In this document: in pieces, positions 61,128-64,000 of the stretch
Numbering within the stretch: the first letter of the stretch is position 1
Layout: each line of letters opens with the position of its first letter
Assembly: GCF_015291745.1 (NCBI RefSeq)
Contig: NZ_CP030059.1
Location: 2,631,501-2,695,500 of the forward strand
DNA length: 64,000 nucleotides
Origin: Bradyrhizobium sp. CCBAU 53351
GTDB lineage: Bacteria > Pseudomonadota > Alphaproteobacteria > Rhizobiales > Xanthobacteraceae
Reading direction: 5' to 3'
Program-made: the position numbers and the translations under genes
The notes under the pieces: model-generated
Seen by the model: the letters and a program-made list of their open reading frames with translations, nothing else
Told to the model about the DNA's origin: nothing
The model's database searches: none

Positions 61128-61547
61128 GGAACGCCCGATCAAGCCGAGCCTGTTGCTTCAATTCTGGCCTCTCCCCATCGGGAGGGGCCAATCTTTTTGG
61201 CGTGTCCAAACAAGAATCTGAAAAACAACCCCATACACAGTAGCCGGGCGTAGTCATTTCAATGGCTTGCGTCTTGCGCATTCAATGCTCGAGGCGATGC
61301 GCCGGGGCATTGATCCGTCGGGCAAAACACCGGCAATCCAGCATCGGCGCGTCGGCCGTCGCCGTGCAGCGGGAACGCAGCGCGGTTCCCTGCGGCAATC
61401 AAACTCTCTCCCGAATTCCTGCAAATCTCTGCCATCTACCAAAGGTAGATTCGCTCCCGGTGAAGCGTGGTCAACAACGCGTCTTGCAAAAGAAAAGCAT
61501 TCTGCAGGCGTCAGGCCCGCTTCCGACAATGAAATGGGAGTTACGCC
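61128..61547 (+). other. Intergenic region before the first RTX-like gene
   Basis: A 420-nt gap. It holds the terminator at 61166 and an undistinguished stretch to about 61397. The leader segment from 61398 onwards reappears at 62830 ahead of the second RTX-like gene. Short open frames here have no recognised similarity and overlap the leader. Confidence 0.5.
61166..61198 (+). terminator. Rho-independent terminator after the Dpp-type operon
   Basis: GGCCTCTCCC (61166-61175) pairs with GGGAGGGGCC (61180-61189), with one T-G wobble, and AATCTTTTT follows. It begins 39 nt after the binding-protein stop codon. Confidence 0.75.
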
Positions 61548-61571
61548 ATGCAGCATCTGCCGAACGACAGC
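61398..61571 (+). repeat. Leader repeat, copy 1
   Basis: The sequence from ATCAAACTCT through the start codon to CAGCATCTGCCGAACGAC recurs at 62830-62990. The last ~60 nt (61509-61571), including AATGGGAGTTACGCC before ATG, are identical; the upstream part is similar with small gaps. It probably contains the promoter and ribosome site of the RTX-like gene. Confidence 0.75.
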
Positions 61572-62750
61572 TACGACGTCACGCTTGACCAATTTGGCCA
61601 AATCGCGACGGTCTACGGAGATCCCGGCTTTCCGGCATCCACCGACGTCGTGGGCGGCAACGACACCGTGACGGCCACCGTCGCCGCGCTCAATGCCAAA
61701 ATCACGATCTTCGGCGACGACCACACGATGTTGCTTGGTCATTCCCGAGGCGGAAACGACACGTTGATCGCCGACATCGACGGCGGCTGGGACACCGCCG
61801 TCGTAGTGGGTGATAGCCAGTCGATGATCGACGACGCCAAGGGCGGCAATGACACCATCGTCGCGGATGCCGGCGGCACGGTCTACACCACGGTTTCGGC
61901 CTTCGGCGACGTTGCGGGGGATATGTCAGGCAACGCGCAGGGCGGCCATGACGACATGACCGGCTCGATCGGGTGGCGCGGTGGCGAGAACCAGTTCGCC
62001 GGCGATGCCGGCGGTTCCATGATCGACACTTCGCACGGCGGCAACGACACGATCGATGTGAGCGTGCTCACCACCGACGGAGGGGCGACCATCAGCGGCG
62101 ACGCCATCGGTGCCCTGCGAGGTCTCGCACAAGGCGGCAACGACAATTTGACCGTGACGCTGAACGGCGACAGCGCCATATCCGGCGGACGGTTGTCGGG
62201 CGATTCGTCGACGTCCCTGATGGATCTTGCCCAGGGGGGCGACGATGTCCTCAACGTCAAGATCGACGGCCAGTATGCGGATGCGATCTCGTTCGTGTAT
62301 GGCGACGCGCCGATCATGTCGGGTCATTCTCATGGCGGCAACGATATCCTCAACGGCGGCGCCGGCCGGGACTTCATGTATGGCGATGCGTGGAGCTATG
62401 AGCCTGCATCGCCCGGGTCGATCACCGGCGGCATGGATACGCTGAACGGCGGGGCTGGCGACGATCAGCTGTGGGGCGGTGGAAACAGCGACCTTTTCGC
62501 CTTCGACACGGGCTCCGGCAACGACACCGTCAACGACTTCAACCAGGGCAACAAGGTCGTCGGCAGCACCGCAGCGGAACACGACCTGATCGACGTGCAG
62601 GACTACGGCTTCGCGGACTGGGCGGCGCTGTCGAAACTGATCAGCGACAATACCGCTGGCGATGCCGTGATCCATCTTTCCGCCAGCGCATCGATCACGC
62701 TGGACGGGGTTCACGCGGCGGACTTGCATCCAGCCGACTTCATCATCTGA
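61548..62750 (+). CDS. RTX-like calcium-binding repeat protein, copy 1
   Basis: A 400-residue acidic, Gly/Asp-rich protein without an N-terminal signal. GGND-type motifs recur at about residues 36, 68, 99, 132, 164, 196, 230 and 263, a period of about 32 residues, each preceded by a FGD/SGD/YGD turn. Canonical RTX nonapeptides appear only near the end (LNGGAGRDFMYGD, LNGGAGDDQLWGGG), followed by FDTGSGNDTVNDFNQGN. The C-terminus DGVHAADLHPADFII looks like a type I secretion signal. It is probably secreted and calcium-bound; no secretion genes are in the window. AAATGGGAGTTACGCC gives the ribosome site for ATG 61548. No enzymatic domain is visible. Confidence 0.85.
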   Translation: MQHLPNDSYDVTLDQFGQIATVYGDPGFPASTDVVGGNDTVTATVAALNAKITIFGDDHTMLLGHSRGGNDTLIADIDGGWDTAVVVGDSQSMIDDAKGGNDTIVADAGGTVYTTVSAFGDVAGDMSGNAQGGHDDMTGSIGWRGGENQFAGDAGGSMIDTSHGGNDTIDVSVLTTDGGATISGDAIGALRGLAQGGNDNLTVTLNGDSAISGGRLSGDSSTSLMDLAQGGDDVLNVKIDGQYADAISFVYGDAPIMSGHSHGGNDILNGGAGRDFMYGDAWSYEPASPGSITGGMDTLNGGAGDDQLWGGGNSDLFAFDTGSGNDTVNDFNQGNKVVGSTAAEHDLIDVQDYGFADWAALSKLISDNTAGDAVIHLSASASITLDGVHAADLHPADFII

Positions 62751-62829
62751 GGGCCCGGAGCAAGGGCGGCATCGCGATCGCGACCGCGCCATGACGAGTT
62801 CGCTGCACGACGCAGCGAAACTCGTCGCT

Positions 62830-62990
62830 ATCAAACTCTGTCCCGAATTCCAGCAAACCTCCGCCATCCAACAAAACTACATTCGTCTCCGCGAAGCGGG
62901 TCACAGCACGTCGCAAAAATCCAGCGACGTCAGGCCCGCTTCCGACAATGAAATGGGAGTTACGCCATGCAGCATCTGCCGAACGACACC
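62830..62990 (+). repeat. Leader repeat, copy 2
   Basis: The second copy of the segment at 61398-61571, 13 nt shorter through small deletions in the upstream part, and identical from CGTCAGGCCCGCTTCCGACA (62928) through the ribosome site and first codons. It shows that the gene was duplicated together with its promoter region. Confidence 0.75.
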
Positions 62991-64000
62991 ATCGACGTCC
63001 TGCTCGACCAGTTTGGTCAAATCGAAACCGTCTACGGCGATCCGAACTTTCCGACCACCACGGACGCTTGGGGCGGCAACGACACCGTGACGGCAACCGT
63101 CACCCAGCCCGAAGCCGATGTCACGATCTTCGGCGACGACAATACGACGTTGCATGGCCAGTCCCACGGCGGCAACGACACTCTGACCGTTAATCTGAAC
63201 TACGGCTGGAACTCGTTCCTCGTGGTCGGCGATGCCCAGGCGATGACCGACGACGCCGAGGGCGGCAACGATACGATCGATGTCCAGGCCAGGGGGCTGT
63301 ACACCGACGTCCATGTTTTCGGCGATGTTGCCGGCGACATGTCGGGCAGTTCCCAGGGCGGCAGTGACACCATCACGGGTGCGGTGGGCTGGCGAAGCTA
63401 CGACCATCTGTATGCCGGCGATGCCGGTGGTTCCATGAGTGGCACGGCCAAGGGCGGCAATGACACGATCGACATCGACGTGGACACTCTGCAGGGCTTT
63501 GCGACGGCCAGTGGCGATGCCATCGGCTCCATCGGCGGCGATGCGCATGGCGGTAACGACAACATCAGCTTCAGTTTCGGCACTGACGTCGCCATGACAG
63601 GCGGATTTGGCTACGGAGATTCGGTGACCTCGCTGACCGACAATGCCAAAGGGGGCGATGACATTCTCACACTTGCGTTCGATGGCATCGACACCGTCCA
63701 GTTTGCGCACCCGGAGCTCTTCGGCGATGCACGGACCATGTCCGGCAATGCCCAAGGCGGTAACGATATTCTCACCGGCGGGGGGACTAACGATCACCTC
63801 TATGGAGATGCCGCGAACTATGCCCCCGCAACGCCGGGCTCGATTACCGGCGGCAGGGATATCCTCAACGGCGGCGCCGGCGATGATCAGCTTTCGGGCG
63901 GAGGAAACAGCGATACCTTCGTCTTCAACACCGGCTCCGGCAACGACCTGATCACCGATTTCGATCAAGGCAACAAGGCGGTCGGCAGCACCGTGACCGA
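62967..64000 (+). CDS. RTX-like calcium-binding repeat protein, copy 2 (partial)
   Basis: The first 344 residues of a paralogue that runs off the right edge. The N-terminus MQHLPND is identical to copy 1, DQFGQIETVYGDPNFP then GGNDTVTATV is closely similar, and the GGND repeat positions are conserved to within one or two residues (36, 68, 99, 131, 163, 195, 229, 263). It has the same late RTX motifs (LNGGAGDDQLSGGGNSDTF) and the TDFDQGNKAVGSTV end segment, so only about 55 residues should be missing. Variable positions lie mainly between the GGND motifs. It is the second member of a tandem family that may continue beyond the window. Confidence 0.85.
   Translation, partial: MQHLPNDTIDVLLDQFGQIETVYGDPNFPTTTDAWGGNDTVTATVTQPEADVTIFGDDNTTLHGQSHGGNDTLTVNLNYGWNSFLVVGDAQAMTDDAEGGNDTIDVQARGLYTDVHVFGDVAGDMSGSSQGGSDTITGAVGWRSYDHLYAGDAGGSMSGTAKGGNDTIDIDVDTLQGFATASGDAIGSIGGDAHGGNDNISFSFGTDVAMTGGFGYGDSVTSLTDNAKGGDDILTLAFDGIDTVQFAHPELFGDARTMSGNAQGGNDILTGGGTNDHLYGDAANYAPATPGSITGGRDILNGGAGDDQLSGGGNSDTFVFNTGSGNDLITDFDQGNKAVGSTVT

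Noticed and set aside
61262..61671. Short open frames in the gap before the first RTX-like gene
   Set aside because: They overlap the conserved leader and the RTX-like gene in other frames and show no similarity or ribosome site.

Overview
The window looks like a chromosomal segment of a slow-growing alphaproteobacterium, most probably Bradyrhizobium. The reasons are a uniformly high G+C content, dense ABC-importer and catabolic operons, a norEF-norCBQD denitrification locus with FixK/NnrR-type boxes, and short palindromic intergenic repeats typical of that genus. This assignment is an inference from gene content; no marker RNA gene is present. I saw no tRNA, rRNA, CRISPR array, insertion sequence, phage gene or integrase.

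Layout. 1-4.2 kb: the start of a TPP-dependent decarboxylase subunit (minus strand, cut by the window edge), a D-2-hydroxyacid dehydrogenase, an orphan FlgC-like rod protein, a small conserved protein, and a divergent Lrp/AsnC regulator plus alanine dehydrogenase pair. 4.2-13.2 kb: a minus-strand operon (acyl-CoA synthetase, TetR, 4-hydroxyacetophenone-monooxygenase-like Baeyer-Villiger enzyme, joined by 4-nt overlaps) divergent from a complete Liv-type ABC importer, suggesting uptake and activation of an acid or ketone. 13.4-14.8 kb: a small membrane protein and a YeiH-family transporter.

14.9-23.6 kb is the most unusual region. It holds a NitT/TauT-type ABC importer whose binding protein carries a C-terminal NosL-like extension, a Crp/Fnr regulator, a DUF971 protein, a ferredoxin-NADP reductase, an AprA-like flavoprotein, an AprB-like two-cluster ferredoxin and a HEAT-repeat protein. 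A short motif, (G)CAACTAAT(T/C)G, recurs four times in its promoters. Three copies end about 72 nt before the start codons of the binding protein, the reductase and the flavoprotein. I read this as one regulon encoding an uncharacterised NADPH-ferredoxin-flavoprotein redox system fed by a dedicated importer.

23.7-37.6 kb: sugar catabolism. It contains an FAH-family 2-keto-3-deoxypentonate dehydratase-like enzyme, a YtfQRT-YjfF importer, a GntR/FadR regulator, an aldose 1-dehydrogenase of the Azospirillum L-arabinose dehydrogenase type, a mutarotase, an SMP-30 lactonase, and a second importer, ChvE-GguAB. Together these fit an oxidative, non-phosphorylating arabinose/galactose route. The sugar-acid dehydratase and the semialdehyde dehydrogenase are not in the window. 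37.7-43.6 kb: norEF and norCBQD, preceded by FNR-superfamily boxes, and a 55-residue membrane protein on the opposite strand.

43.7-53.2 kb: a polyol operon with a HAD phosphatase, a SorC regulator, a SmoEFGK-type importer, an SDR dehydrogenase, an FGGY kinase and a PfkB kinase, with related operator-like motifs ahead of both transcription units. 53.2-61.1 kb: a LysR regulator divergent from an amidase and a Dpp-type peptide/amide importer. 61.5-64 kb: two tandem paralogous RTX-like calcium-binding repeat proteins that share even their upstream leader; the second runs off the window.
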